Positions 49,008 through 57,833 of a stretch of 64,000 nucleotides of DNA are shown piece after piece; the stretch's first letter is position 1; every line of letters begins with the position of its first letter. The notes under the pieces were generated by a model, which was given only the letters and a program-made list of their open reading frames with translations, had not been told where the DNA came from and made no database searches. A program made the translations under genes and the position numbers. Source of the DNA: DATFDN01 sp963756495 (GTDB lineage: Bacteria > Pseudomonadota > Alphaproteobacteria > Acetobacterales > Acetobacteraceae); NCBI GenBank assembly GCA_963756495.1, contig CAVWNS010000002.1:186001-250000 (forward strand), written 5' to 3'.

Positions 49008-49613
49008 TTAGTTTAATGGTCTGAACTGGTGGCTGTTGTCTCGCGTATCGTCTTGTCCCGCACTGATTCTAGAGACTACGATGTAACAGGTGATTGCCTT
49101 CGCTGAGCTGGTGCAACTGTAAAGCCCGTAATCATCTTGCATGTTCGGCGCCTTGGCCGTGTCGATAATCGCGGCTGAAGACGGGGACTGGAGCAAGTCA
49201 GCGGAGGGAGCTCCCGGCCCGGAGGGTTGCGCAATTCCCGGTAAAAGAACGGCCGCTTGAAGTTTATCCAGAACCTTAAGCTTGCAGTCTCTGGCATCCT
49301 TCAAGGTTGTCGGAAGATCTTGCTGTAGAACACCTTCATATTTTGATGACGTTATGTTGCCGGAACCCGAGACGCCAAGGGAAGCAAGTCTCTTGGCTAG
49401 GCCGTTCAGCTCGGTGTGAACATCGCCATTGATCTTACTGCCACTCGCCTCACCTTGTGTTGCTACCATGCCGCAAATTCGGTCCGCAGTATCGGCAATC
49501 GCGCTGAGCGCGGCTCCAGTGTCGGCCGCTCGTGCCATATGGCACTGCAAACCTGTCAGAAAAGCAGTTACTGCGGCTAAGCTTTTACAAAGTGGGAATT
49601 TCCGAACCACCAT
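49008..49613 (-). CDS. Secreted/periplasmic protein of unknown function
   Basis: 201 residues with a Sec-type signal peptide: basic start MVVRKF, hydrophobic core SLAAVTAFLTGLQ, and a likely cleavage after HMARAA. The mature part contains ICGMVATQGEASGSKINGDV, ELNGLAKRLASLGVSGSG and YEGVLQQDLPTTLKDARDCK, a pattern I have seen in unannotated alphaproteobacterial exported proteins with paired Cys. Lower GC than the neighbours. Divergent from an XRE-type gene across about 80 bases. No function assigned. Confidence 0.65.
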   Translation of the reverse strand: MVVRKFPLCKSLAAVTAFLTGLQCHMARAADTGAALSAIADTADRICGMVATQGEASGSKINGDVHTELNGLAKRLASLGVSGSGNITSSKYEGVLQQDLPTTLKDARDCKLKVLDKLQAAVLLPGIAQPSGPGAPSADLLQSPSSAAIIDTAKAPNMQDDYGLYSCTSSAKAITCYIVVSRISAGQDDTRDNSHQFRPLN

Positions 49614-49693
49614 TCTCGATCGCTATCACGCGATGGATTGTTCGTCCAGCGGGTGCGGCTTTTTTCGTGCGACCCAGACGGAGCGGCGCGGCT

Positions 49694-50014
49694 ATGACAG
49701 ATCAGCAAGAGGAGAGCAGGTTGACCGACGAGCCTGTGCAGACCTTCGCGAGCGTTTGGGATGCGCTGGAAGAGACGCCGGAGGAGGCGGCCAACATGCG
49801 GCTGCGCTCGGGACTGGCGATAGCCGTGCGCGACGCGGTGCAAGAGTGGCAGATGACGCAGGGCCAAGCCGCCAGCCGGCTCGGTGTGACCCAGCCGAGG
49901 TTGAACGATCTGCTACGCGGGCGGATCGACCGGTTCAGCCTGGATGCACTGGTGGGATTGGCGGAGCGGGCGGGTCTGGCCGTGCGTATTGACATCGCAC
50001 GCGCCGCCGCCTGA
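49694..50014 (+). CDS. XRE-family antitoxin-like DNA-binding protein, orphan
   Basis: 106 residues. A central segment VWDALEETPEEAANMRLRSG precedes a helix-turn-helix (MTQGQAASRLGVTQPRLNDL, LRGRIDRFSLDALVGLAER), the arrangement of HigA/XRE antitoxins that follow a RelE/HigB toxin gene. No toxin gene lies on either side: upstream is the divergent secreted protein, downstream a glutathione transferase. ATG 49694 is used since the frame upstream has no conserved content. Either an orphan antitoxin or a stand-alone regulator. Confidence 0.75.
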   Translation: MTDQQEESRLTDEPVQTFASVWDALEETPEEAANMRLRSGLAIAVRDAVQEWQMTQGQAASRLGVTQPRLNDLLRGRIDRFSLDALVGLAERAGLAVRIDIARAAA

Positions 50015-50105
50015 GCGTGCGAGCCCGGGTCGAAATCGGCGATAGGTGATCGGCGGCACAGCCCACATTTCGCGCGAGGGTCCATCAAGAGAGAGGAGCC
50101 CCCAA

Positions 50106-50744
50106 ATGACGGACGAGCTTGTCTTCTACACCAACCCGATGTCGCGTGGCCGGATCGTGCGCTGGATGCTCGAGGAGGTCGGCCAGCCCTATCGCACGGA
50201 GCGGCTCGATTACGGCACGACGATGAAGGCGCCCGACTATCTGTCCGTCAATCCGATGGGGAAGGTGCCGGCGATCCGGCATGGCGAAACGGTGGTGACC
50301 GAGACGGCAGCCATCTGCGCCTATCTCGCCGACGCATTCCCACAGGCCGGCCTCGCACCGCCGCCGGGCGACCGCCTCCGCGGCACGTATTATCGGTGGA
50401 TGTTCTTCGCCGCCGGTCCAGTCGAAGCGGCGGTGACCAACAAGGCGCTGGGCTTCGTGGTGCCGGAAGGTCGCGAGAGGATGGCCGGCTACGGCAGCTT
50501 CGACGACGTGATGAACGCGCTTGAGGGCGCGGTGTCCGGGCGCGATTACGTGGTGGGCGACAGCTTTTCCGCTGCCGACGTCTACTTCGGGTCGCAAATC
50601 GGCGCGGGATTGATGTTCGGCACGATCGAGAAGCGGCCCAGCTTCGAGCGGTATTGGCAGCATGTCAGCACGCGGCCGGCCGCCAGGCGCGCGAAGGAGA
50701 TCGATGACGCGTTGATCGCCGAGCAGCAGAAGGCCTCGCCCTGA
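50106..50744 (+). CDS. Glutathione S-transferase family protein
   Basis: 212 residues. The thioredoxin-like N-domain reads LVFYTNPMSRGRIVRWMLEE and VNPMGKVPAIRHGE with the cis-Pro and glutathione-binding VVTETAAICAYLAD; the helical C-domain follows with GDSFSAADVYFGSQI (the N-capping box). Probably detoxification or isomerisation using glutathione. GAGAGGAGCC precedes the ATG at 50106. Same direction as the upstream XRE gene but 91 bases apart. Confidence 0.9.
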   Translation: MTDELVFYTNPMSRGRIVRWMLEEVGQPYRTERLDYGTTMKAPDYLSVNPMGKVPAIRHGETVVTETAAICAYLADAFPQAGLAPPPGDRLRGTYYRWMFFAAGPVEAAVTNKALGFVVPEGRERMAGYGSFDDVMNALEGAVSGRDYVVGDSFSAADVYFGSQIGAGLMFGTIEKRPSFERYWQHVSTRPAARRAKEIDDALIAEQQKASP

Positions 50745-50831
50745 TCTTCAAGTTTTCCGCGCGCGCAACCTCGTTGCATCGACGCTGAACCGAGGGTTGT
50801 CACGCGTGCCCGCGCGTGGCAGCGTTTTCGA

Positions 50832-52226
50832 ATGAGCACCTCAGCCAGCACGAGCAGGCTCGTTGCCAGGCTCGATCGTCTGCCTCCCAGCAGGCATTTC
50901 TACAGGCTGGTCGCCCTCATCGCGGTCGGCGGCTGGTTCGAGTTCTACGAGCTGTTCATGCCGGGCGGCATCTCGCTCGGCCTCGTCGGCACGGGGCACA
51001 TCTACAACGCGACGAACGCGGGGATGTTCGCGCCCGACAGCTTCGCCACCTTCCTCGCCGCCTTCTTCCTGGGCATGTTCGTCGGCGCCATCGTGTTCAG
51101 CCAGTTGTCCGACCGGTTCGGCAGGCGGGCGACGTTCACATGGTCCATGCTGGTCTATTCGGCTTCGTTGCTGATCGCCGCGTTCCTGTCGTCGCCGGTG
51201 GCGATCGACGTGCTGCGCTTCGTCTGCGGGCTCGCGATCAGCATCCAGCTCATCAACAACGACGCCTTCATCTCCGAGATCACGCCGGCCCGCTCCCGGG
51301 GCCGGTTCATGGCCTTCGCGATCACCATCGTGCTGACCGCCGAGCCGGTCGTGGCGGTGCTGTCCTGGGCGCTGGTGCCGCATGTGGTCCTTGGCCTGGA
51401 AGGCTGGCGGTGGGTGATGATCATCGGATCCCTCGGCGGCATCGTCGTCTGGTGGATCCGCCGCGGCATCCCGGAATCGCCGCGCTGGCTCGAGATGCGT
51501 GGTCGGCTCGGCGCGGCGGAGCGGGAGATGACGGCGCTCGAGGCGGCGGTGACCGCGGAGATCGGGCGCGCCCTGCCGGCGCCCGCGCCTGCCGCCCCGG
51601 GCGCCGCCCCCGAGCAGCATGGGGAATGGCGCGAGATGTTCCGCCCGCCTTTCCTGTCGCGCACCGTCATGCTGTCGCTGTTCCAGTTCTGCCAGACCAT
51701 CGCGATCTTCGGGTTCCTGAACTGGGTGCCGATCATCCTGGTCCGCGAGGGCTTCACGATCGTCCATTCGCTTGCCTACACGGTCATCATCATGCTGCTG
51801 GTGCCGGTGGGCGGCCTGCTCGGCCTGATCTTCGCCGAGCGGTTCGAGCGCAAATGGCAACTGGTGGGAACGGCGCTCGCGATCGGGATATTCGGGATCG
51901 CCTTCTCCCAGGCGCGCAGCGGGGCGCTGATCCTGCTCACCGGATGCCTGCTCACGCTCGCCAACAACTGGCTGATCGCGATCTTCCATCCCTATGCGGC
52001 GGAGCTGTTCCCGACCCGCATCCGCGCGCAAGCGGTCGGCTTCACGTTCAGTTGGAGCCGGGTGAGTTCCATCCTGGTGGGCTACGTGGTCACCTTCCTG
52101 CTGGCCAGCTACGGCACTGGCGGCGTGTTCGCGATGATCGCGCTGGCGATGATGGTGATCATCCTGGCCATCGGACTGCTCGGCCCGCGCACCAACAGCC
52201 GGACGCTCGAGGCCATCTCGCGGTAG
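50832..52226 (+). CDS. MFS transporter, metabolite:H+ symporter type
   Basis: 464 residues, twelve predicted helices. Loop 2-3 carries SDRFGRRATFTWSML, and GGWFEFYELFMPGGISLGL and AISIQLINNDAFISEITPAR (helix 4-loop 5) are typical of the sugar-phosphate/aromatic-acid symporter branch. Helix 11 region reads FSWSRVSSILVGYVVTFLLA. First of four same-direction genes (50832-55664) that together look like uptake and degradation of one organic compound, with two carriers present. Confidence 0.85.
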   Translation: MSTSASTSRLVARLDRLPPSRHFYRLVALIAVGGWFEFYELFMPGGISLGLVGTGHIYNATNAGMFAPDSFATFLAAFFLGMFVGAIVFSQLSDRFGRRATFTWSMLVYSASLLIAAFLSSPVAIDVLRFVCGLAISIQLINNDAFISEITPARSRGRFMAFAITIVLTAEPVVAVLSWALVPHVVLGLEGWRWVMIIGSLGGIVVWWIRRGIPESPRWLEMRGRLGAAEREMTALEAAVTAEIGRALPAPAPAAPGAAPEQHGEWREMFRPPFLSRTVMLSLFQFCQTIAIFGFLNWVPIILVREGFTIVHSLAYTVIIMLLVPVGGLLGLIFAERFERKWQLVGTALAIGIFGIAFSQARSGALILLTGCLLTLANNWLIAIFHPYAAELFPTRIRAQAVGFTFSWSRVSSILVGYVVTFLLASYGTGGVFAMIALAMMVIILAIGLLGPRTNSRTLEAISR

Positions 52227-52302
52227 CTCGGCCGTCGCCGCTGGTGACATGCGCCCCGGCCGCGTGCTCTGCTCGGCGTCTGCCTTGCCTCGGGAGGGCA
52301 CC

Positions 52303-53634
52303 ATGGAAGCAGCGGGCGCGCGGGCGGGCCGTGTGTCATGGCTCAGCGAGTTCGGTCGCTATCACTGGCTCGTCTTCTTCGTCACCTGGCTCGGCTGGGC
52401 GCTCGATTCGACGGATTTCGGCCTGTTTTCCCTGGTGCTGCGCCCGGCCGTGACGGAGCTGCTGGGCGGGCATCCGACCATCGCGCAGATCGGGCGGGTC
52501 GGCGGGTTTCTCAGCATGGTCGGGCTGATCGGCTGGGCGATCGGCGGCTTTCTGTTCGGCGTGGTCGCCGACTATATCGGGCGCGTCCGCGCGCTGGCGC
52601 TGAGCATCGTGGTGTTCAGCGTGTTCACCGCCTGCCAGGGTTTCTCGCAGACGCCGTTCCAGCTCGGGCTGTTCCGCTTCCTGGGCGGGCTCGGGACGGG
52701 TGCCGAGGCGGTGGTCGGCATCACGCTGGTCGCCGAGGCCTTTGCGGGCGCGCACCGCGCGAAGATCTGCGGCATCATGATGACGGGCGCCGCGTTCGGC
52801 TCGCTGATCGGCGGGCAGGTCTATGCGCTGGTCGGACCGTATGGCTGGCGGATGGTGTTCTTCGTGGGCATCCTGCCGGCGCTGCTGCTCCTGCTGCTGC
52901 GGCGCGGGATGGGCGAGACCGAGCATTTCCGTGCCACCACCGATCGCCGGGCGGCGGTGAAGGCGGCGGGCGAGAGCGCCAGCGTGCATGATCGGGAGTT
53001 CATGCGCTTCGTTCCGTTGCAGCTCTTCACGCCGCGGAACCGCTTCGCCACGATCGTCGGGCTGCTGTTCTGCATCGGCACGCTGCTGGCGATCTGGACC
53101 AGCATTATCTGGCTGCCCACCATCCAGTCGCTGATGCTGGAGAAGGAGGGCGTCACGGGCGTCGCGGCGATCCGCGCGGTGGGTCACGGCATGATGCTGT
53201 GGGGCCTCGGCGGCATCCTGGGCTACGCCTCGTTCGGCTTCATCGCCGATGCGATCGGGCGACGCGGGGCCATCCTGTTCTTCAATCTCGGCACCCTGGC
53301 ATCCGGCCTGTTCCTCTATCTCGGCCTGCAAACCTACGCGTACTACCCGCTCATGCTGACGGTGTTCGGCTACTTCGTGTATGGGGTGTTCTCGGGCCAC
53401 GCGGTCTATCTGCCGGAGCTGTTCCCGACCCATGTGCGCGCCACCGCGATATCGTTCTGCAACGGCTCGGGCCGGCTGCTCACCAGCTTCGGGCCGCTCG
53501 TCGCCGGGCTGCTGGTGGTGCCGTTCGGCGGCAACTTCAACAAGGCGGCAGCGGTGATGACCGGCTTCGTCGTGCTCAGCATCCTCGCCGTGGCCATCGG
53601 CCCGGAGACCCGCCACGAGGAGCTTCCGCGATGA
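52303..53634 (+). CDS. MFS transporter, aromatic acid:H+ symporter-like
   Basis: 443 residues, twelve predicted helices. Landmarks are LGWALDSTDFGLFSLVL at helix 1 with acidic residues typical of the AAHS/sialate group, DYIGRVRALALSIVVFS in loop 2-3, AHRAKICGIMMTGAAFGSLIG, and IADAIGRRGAILFF between helices 8 and 9. ATG 52303 has GGGAGGG upstream. It ends in an ATGA overlap with the hydrolase gene, so it is translationally coupled with it. Confidence 0.87.
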   Translation: MEAAGARAGRVSWLSEFGRYHWLVFFVTWLGWALDSTDFGLFSLVLRPAVTELLGGHPTIAQIGRVGGFLSMVGLIGWAIGGFLFGVVADYIGRVRALALSIVVFSVFTACQGFSQTPFQLGLFRFLGGLGTGAEAVVGITLVAEAFAGAHRAKICGIMMTGAAFGSLIGGQVYALVGPYGWRMVFFVGILPALLLLLLRRGMGETEHFRATTDRRAAVKAAGESASVHDREFMRFVPLQLFTPRNRFATIVGLLFCIGTLLAIWTSIIWLPTIQSLMLEKEGVTGVAAIRAVGHGMMLWGLGGILGYASFGFIADAIGRRGAILFFNLGTLASGLFLYLGLQTYAYYPLMLTVFGYFVYGVFSGHAVYLPELFPTHVRATAISFCNGSGRLLTSFGPLVAGLLVVPFGGNFNKAAAVMTGFVVLSILAVAIGPETRHEELPR

Positions 53635-54416
53635 CCGACGATGCCGGCACCGACCGTCTCACCGTGCAGGGGATCGCGCTGGAGGTGATGCGGCGCGGCA
53701 CGGGCAGACCGGTGCTGCTGTTGCACGGGTTCCAGCAGATCGACCCGGCGGCGCGCTTCGTGGGGCGGCTCGCCGGGCGGGTCCATCTCATCGCGCCGTC
53801 GTATCCCGGCTTCGGCCGGTCCGCCCGTCCGGACGGGTTCGAGACGGTGTACGACCTGGTGCATCTCACCCTCGCGCTGCTGGAGGCGCTGCCGCATGAG
53901 CGGGTGAGCCTGATCGGCTTCTCGTTCGGCGGCTGGCTGGCGGCCGAGATCGCGTGCGCCTGCCAGCATCGGATCGACAAGCTGGTGCTGGTGGACGCGC
54001 TCGGCATCAAGGTGAGCGACCGCGAGACGCCCGACATCCTGGACGTGTTCAACACCCATCCCGACGCGGTGCACCGGCGGAGCTGGCACGATCCCGCGCG
54101 CTTTTCCCCCGACTTCGACGCGATGGACGACGAGGCGCTGATCATCCGGGCGCGCAACTGGGAATCGCTCTGCCTGTATGGCTGGCAGCCCTACATGTAC
54201 AACCCGCAGCTGCCGCGCTGGCTTCCCCGCATCACGGTGCCGACCCTGGTGCTGTGGGGCGCCAGCGACGGCATCGTGGCGCCATCCTATGGCGAGGCGT
54301 ACGCCGCGCTCATTCCCGGCGCGCGGTTCGTCTCTATCGCCGCCGCCGGGCACCATCCGGAGACCGAGCAGCCGGAGGCCTTCGCCGACCACGTGCTCGG
54401 CTTTCTCGATCGCTGA
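53631..54416 (+). CDS. Alpha/beta hydrolase
   Basis: 261 residues. The oxyanion-hole motif VLLLHGFQQ, the nucleophile elbow LIGFSFGGWLAAE (Ser in GFSFG), the acidic residue in LWGASDGIVAPS and the catalytic His in AAGHHPETEQP form a complete triad. In such a position, coupled to a carrier, it commonly opens a ring-cleavage product or an ester. Exact substrate unknown. Nine bases precede the luciferase-like gene. Confidence 0.88.
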   Translation: MTDDAGTDRLTVQGIALEVMRRGTGRPVLLLHGFQQIDPAARFVGRLAGRVHLIAPSYPGFGRSARPDGFETVYDLVHLTLALLEALPHERVSLIGFSFGGWLAAEIACACQHRIDKLVLVDALGIKVSDRETPDILDVFNTHPDAVHRRSWHDPARFSPDFDAMDDEALIIRARNWESLCLYGWQPYMYNPQLPRWLPRITVPTLVLWGASDGIVAPSYGEAYAALIPGARFVSIAAAGHHPETEQPEAFADHVLGFLDR

Positions 54417-54425
54417 GGGTCCACG

Positions 54426-55664
54426 ATGGACGTCTGGTGGCAGTGCGAGATCCCCTATCCGTTCGTGGATCAGGCGGTGCAGGACGCGGCGGATTCCGTG
54501 CGCGCCAGCCTGCCCAACAGGTACTGCGATCCGAAAATCGCCGCCGACCTGTTCGCGGAGGTGATCGACGAGTTCCTGTTATGCGACGATCTCGGCATGA
54601 ACGTGCTGGCGATCGAGCATCATGCCGGCATCAACTCCCTGATCGGGTCCAACCCGATGCTGCTTGGCATCCTGGCGCGCCAGACCCGGCAGGTGCGCAT
54701 CCTCAGCCTCGGCACGCTGGTTTCGCTGCGCAAGGACCCGGTGCGGATCGCCGAGGAGTACGCGACGGCCGACGTGATCTCGCGCGGGCGGCTGGAGATC
54801 GGGTTCGTCAAATCGGGCGGCACGGAGATGGCGTCCAGCAACGCCAATCCGGTGAACAACGTGGAGCGCTACTGGGAATCCATCGACCTGATCCGCAAGG
54901 CGCTGAGCCACCGGGACGGGCCGTTCAGTTGGCAGGGCAAGCACTTCACCCACCGGCACGTGAACATCTGGCCGCCTCCCTGGCAGAGCCCGCATCCGCG
55001 CATGTGGTCGGCGACGGGCGATCCCGAGACGGCGGCCGAGGTCGGGCGGCGCGGCTTCGTCCATGTGCTGGTGCTGCGCGGCCCGGACGGCACGAGGCGC
55101 GCCTACGCGGCGCACCGGCGCGCGCGCGCCCAGGCCGGGCTGCCCCCGGTGACGACCGACAATTTCGCCTATGCCGCGCTGGCCTATGTGGGCGACACCG
55201 ACGAGGAGGGCATCCGGGTCGGCGGCAAGCTGCTGTGGTTCCTCAACACCAGCCTGAAATCGGCCCCGCAATATACCAAGTTCCTGCCCGGCGGGGCGCC
55301 TCCCGCCTTCGCCCCGCAACTGTATCGCACGCGCCCGAAGCCGTTGCCCGCGGATGTGGGTCTGGTGAACGCCGAGAAGGGGGTGGCGCCGGCCAGCCAG
55401 AACGCCGCGCGGCTCACCTCCATGACCCCCGAACAGGCGATGGCGGACGGCATCCTGTTCGCCGGCAGCCCCGACAGCGTCTATCGGCAGATCATGGACT
55501 TCTACGACAAGGTCGGCGGCTTCGGGCATCTGGCGATGATCGGCCGCTCGGGCTTCATGACCCACGCCGAATCCGAGAAGGGCATCCGGCTGTTCGCCAA
55601 GGAGGTCCTGCCCCGCCTGCGCGCGGTCGAGCCCGTTCTGGCGAGCGTCCAGGCGACGCGATGA
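54426..55664 (+). CDS. LLM-class flavin-dependent oxidoreductase
   Basis: 412-residue bacterial-luciferase-like TIM-barrel enzyme using reduced FMN or F420. Marks: LAIEHHAGINSLIGSNPML near residue 60, VRIAEEYATADVISRGRLEI (conserved in the family), WSATGDPETAAEVGRRGF, and FAGSPDSVYRQIMDFYDKVG at the C-terminus. Many members are the oxygenase half of a two-component monooxygenase; no flavin reductase gene is adjacent. Last gene of the MFS-MFS-hydrolase-monooxygenase cluster. Confidence 0.88.
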   Translation: MDVWWQCEIPYPFVDQAVQDAADSVRASLPNRYCDPKIAADLFAEVIDEFLLCDDLGMNVLAIEHHAGINSLIGSNPMLLGILARQTRQVRILSLGTLVSLRKDPVRIAEEYATADVISRGRLEIGFVKSGGTEMASSNANPVNNVERYWESIDLIRKALSHRDGPFSWQGKHFTHRHVNIWPPPWQSPHPRMWSATGDPETAAEVGRRGFVHVLVLRGPDGTRRAYAAHRRARAQAGLPPVTTDNFAYAALAYVGDTDEEGIRVGGKLLWFLNTSLKSAPQYTKFLPGGAPPAFAPQLYRTRPKPLPADVGLVNAEKGVAPASQNAARLTSMTPEQAMADGILFAGSPDSVYRQIMDFYDKVGGFGHLAMIGRSGFMTHAESEKGIRLFAKEVLPRLRAVEPVLASVQATR

Positions 55665-55781
55665 GCCAGCCCCGAGCCTCCGTCGCATAGTCGTAGAGTT
55701 CGGTAGGGTCGTTGCCCCATCCAGTCGGATCGTCCATCCTTGCGCGTGGTAACCCGCGCCGCGACCCTGGAGCACACTGGA

Positions 55782-56474
55782 ATGCTGACCTTGTTCTCCT
55801 ACCCGGACCTCTATGGCGTCGCCGACAACAACCCCTATGGCCTGAAGGTCTTCGCCTTCCTGAAGCTGTGCAATCTCGCCTTCCGCCATGAACATATCTT
55901 CGATGCGACGGACGCGCCACGCGGGCAGCTGCCCTTTGTCGTGGATGGCGGCGACACCATCGGCGACAGCGACGCGATCATTGCCCACCTGATCGCACGC
56001 CACGGGCTTTCGATCGACGCCGGCCTGACGGCGGCTCAGCGCGACACCGATCTTCTCGTCCGACGGATGCTCGATGACCTGTATTGGGTGATGTCCTTCT
56101 CACGCTGGAAGGACCCACGCTTCTGGCCGATTTTCCGGGATGCCATTCTGCGCACCCATCCCGGCGTCACCGCGGGCGCGCTGGAAACGGCGCGGGAGTA
56201 CAATTTCAAGCGTTATCATTATCACGGGATCGGACGCTATGAGCCCGACGCCGTGTACGCCAGGGGCATCGCGGACCTGGGGGTCCTAGCGAACCTGCTT
56301 CCCGCCAGCGAATTCCTGTTCGGCCCGAATGCGAGCAGCATCGATGCGGGCATCTACGGGTTCACCGCCAACATCTACTTCTATGGGATCGACACGCCGC
56401 TGAAGGACTTCCTCGTGTCCCGGCCGAACGTCGTGGCACACTGCCGCTCGGTCCACGCCGCGCTGGAGGGATGA
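55782..56474 (+). CDS. Glutathione transferase-like protein (Tom37/Failed axon connections type)
   Basis: 230 residues. The N-domain LTLFSYPDLYGVADNNPYGL with VFAFLKLCNLAFRHEHIF and GQLPFVVDGGDTIGDSDAII is thioredoxin-like, with the SNAIL/TRATO position reading DSDAII. The C-domain is helical (FGPNASSIDAGIYGFTANIY). Proteins of this branch are often annotated as GST C-terminal domain or Fax-like; activity is rarely known. ATG 55782 chosen at the conserved start. Monocistronic by spacing. Confidence 0.8.
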   Translation: MLTLFSYPDLYGVADNNPYGLKVFAFLKLCNLAFRHEHIFDATDAPRGQLPFVVDGGDTIGDSDAIIAHLIARHGLSIDAGLTAAQRDTDLLVRRMLDDLYWVMSFSRWKDPRFWPIFRDAILRTHPGVTAGALETAREYNFKRYHYHGIGRYEPDAVYARGIADLGVLANLLPASEFLFGPNASSIDAGIYGFTANIYFYGIDTPLKDFLVSRPNVVAHCRSVHAALEG

Positions 56475-56518
56475 GCGATCAGGTTCCGGGCTAAAGTCGC
56501 TCCCAAATTCCCGTCTCT

Positions 56519-56770
56519 TCATAAAAGGCGATCGATCTCCAGGCCACGGAAGTCGCCGCTGGAGACAATGCCCACCGCGCGCTCCTGATCGGCCACCGGA
56601 ATGTGGCGAAAGCCGCCGTCGCGCATCAGCCGCAGCGCCTCGATCGCGGTGGCGCACGGCGGCATGGCGCACGGCTCGCGGGTCATGACTTGCGAGAGCG
56701 GGGTGTCATGGGGTCTCGTGGCCTGGCTCAGACAGCGCACGGCGTCCCTGGGCGGTTCGTCATTGTGCAC
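56519..56770 (-). pseudogene. CBS-domain protein, first domain lost
   Basis: The recognisable part is a single CBS motif: LSQVMTREPCAMPPCATAIE, then LRLMRDGGFRHIPVADQERA and GIVSSGDF. Family members of this kind have two CBS domains in about 140 residues. A strong site AGGAGG lies six bases before ATG 56763, but that frame stops after 11 codons; the CBS frame opens only from GTG 56770. The simplest reading is an internal deletion that removed the first CBS domain and shifted the frame. Divergent from the universal stress protein gene, a frequent partner. Confidence 0.7.
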
Positions 56771-56820
56771 CTCCTGGCTGACAGTATGTTAGCAGTATAT
56801 GCTGGATCGCGTGAGCGCCA

Positions 56821-56834
56821 TTGATCCAGGTTAA
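56821..56834. promoter_or_regulatory. FNR/FixK-like binding site
   Basis: TTGATCCAGGTTAA matches the TTGATnnnnATCAA consensus at 8 of 10 defined positions. It lies between the divergent CBS and UspA genes, 51 bases before the UspA start, a place where oxygen-responsive Crp/Fnr regulators act in alphaproteobacteria. The same region is relatively AT-rich (CAGTATGTTAGCAGTATATG). Confidence 0.55.
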
Positions 56835-56885
56835 TGCGGCCGCTTCGCCGGAATGGTTCCTTGCCGCGCGAACATGGGGGTGACG

Positions 56886-57743
56886 ATGCTGCGAGATCTG
56901 ATGGTCGTGCTCGACGGCTCGCCCCGCAACGCGGTCCAGCTTGATCTGGCGGTCAATCTCGCGCTTCGTCACGATGCGCACTTGACGGGATTCTGCCCGT
57001 TGGAGGGCCTGGTGGGCGACAAGGTCGCCATCACGGCGGGCGCCTATCCCGGAATCCCGGTGTTTCCCGGCATGGTGAACGAAGTTCTCGCGGAGGCGAC
57101 GGAAAAGGCGCGGCTGATAGAGGAAGCCTTCCATGAGCAGCTTCGACGCAACGGCCTCAACGGTGACTGGCAGCTTGCCACCGGGCTGCCGATCAGTGCG
57201 GTCGTGCGGCGTGCGCGCTGCGCGGATCTCCTGGTTCTCCGCCAGACGGACCCCGACGAGAAGGCCGCAATGCCGACTGATCTCGTGATCGAAGACGCCC
57301 TGATGGGCGCGGGGCGACCGTTGCTGGTCGTGCCCTACGCCGGCCAGTTCGCGACAATCGGCACCAACGTCCTGATCGGCTGGGACGGCAGCCGGGAGGC
57401 GGCGCGCGCGGTTCACGACATGCTGCCGCTGGTCGGGCCTGACTCGAAGATCACGGTGCTGACGATCGAGCGCGCCCGCGCGGCATCCGACGAGAGCGAT
57501 ATTCCAGGCGCGGAGATCGCGGCGCATCTCGCCCACCACGGCCTGGTGGTCACGGCCGTCCGCACCGTCAGGGACGCCAGCGCCTCGGATGCCGACATCC
57601 TGTTGAACCATGCGTCCGACACAGGGGCCGATCTGCTCGTCGTCGGCGGTTACGGCCACTCGCGGGCCCGGGAAATTCTTCTGGGCGGTGTCACCCGATC
57701 ACTGCTGCACCACATGACGCTTCCCGTGCTGATGTCACGCTAG
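56886..57743 (+). CDS. Universal stress protein, tandem UspA domains
   Basis: 285 residues with two Usp folds. Domain 1 starts MLRDLMVVLDGSPRNAVQLD; domain 2 starts NVLIGWDGSREAARAVHDML and ends with the nucleotide-binding loop LLVVGGYGHSRAREILLGGV followed by TRSLLHHMTLPVLMS (Gly-2x-Gly-9x-Gly-S/T type). Domain 1 has a degraded loop. Such proteins help survival under oxygen or nutrient stress; the upstream FNR-like box supports microaerobic induction. Start ATG 56886 at the conserved N-terminus. Confidence 0.9.
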   Translation: MLRDLMVVLDGSPRNAVQLDLAVNLALRHDAHLTGFCPLEGLVGDKVAITAGAYPGIPVFPGMVNEVLAEATEKARLIEEAFHEQLRRNGLNGDWQLATGLPISAVVRRARCADLLVLRQTDPDEKAAMPTDLVIEDALMGAGRPLLVVPYAGQFATIGTNVLIGWDGSREAARAVHDMLPLVGPDSKITVLTIERARAASDESDIPGAEIAAHLAHHGLVVTAVRTVRDASASDADILLNHASDTGADLLVVGGYGHSRAREILLGGVTRSLLHHMTLPVLMSR

Positions 57744-57833
57744 CCGCGACGGCTTGCCAATCGACGCTCGACGGGATGGCGCGGAGGCTGCTGTCGCTCT
57801 ATGCGGCGGGACGCCGCCTCCGGGAGCTGAACC

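Noticed and set aside
49008..50014. Toxin-antitoxin module made of the secreted protein and the XRE protein
   Set aside because: The partner has a signal peptide and no RelE/HigB features, and the genes are divergent rather than co-transcribed.
50841..52304. A 487-codon minus-strand frame opposite the first MFS gene
   Set aside because: Gln/His/Arg/Asp-rich low-information product without domains; the + strand encodes a twelve-helix transporter.
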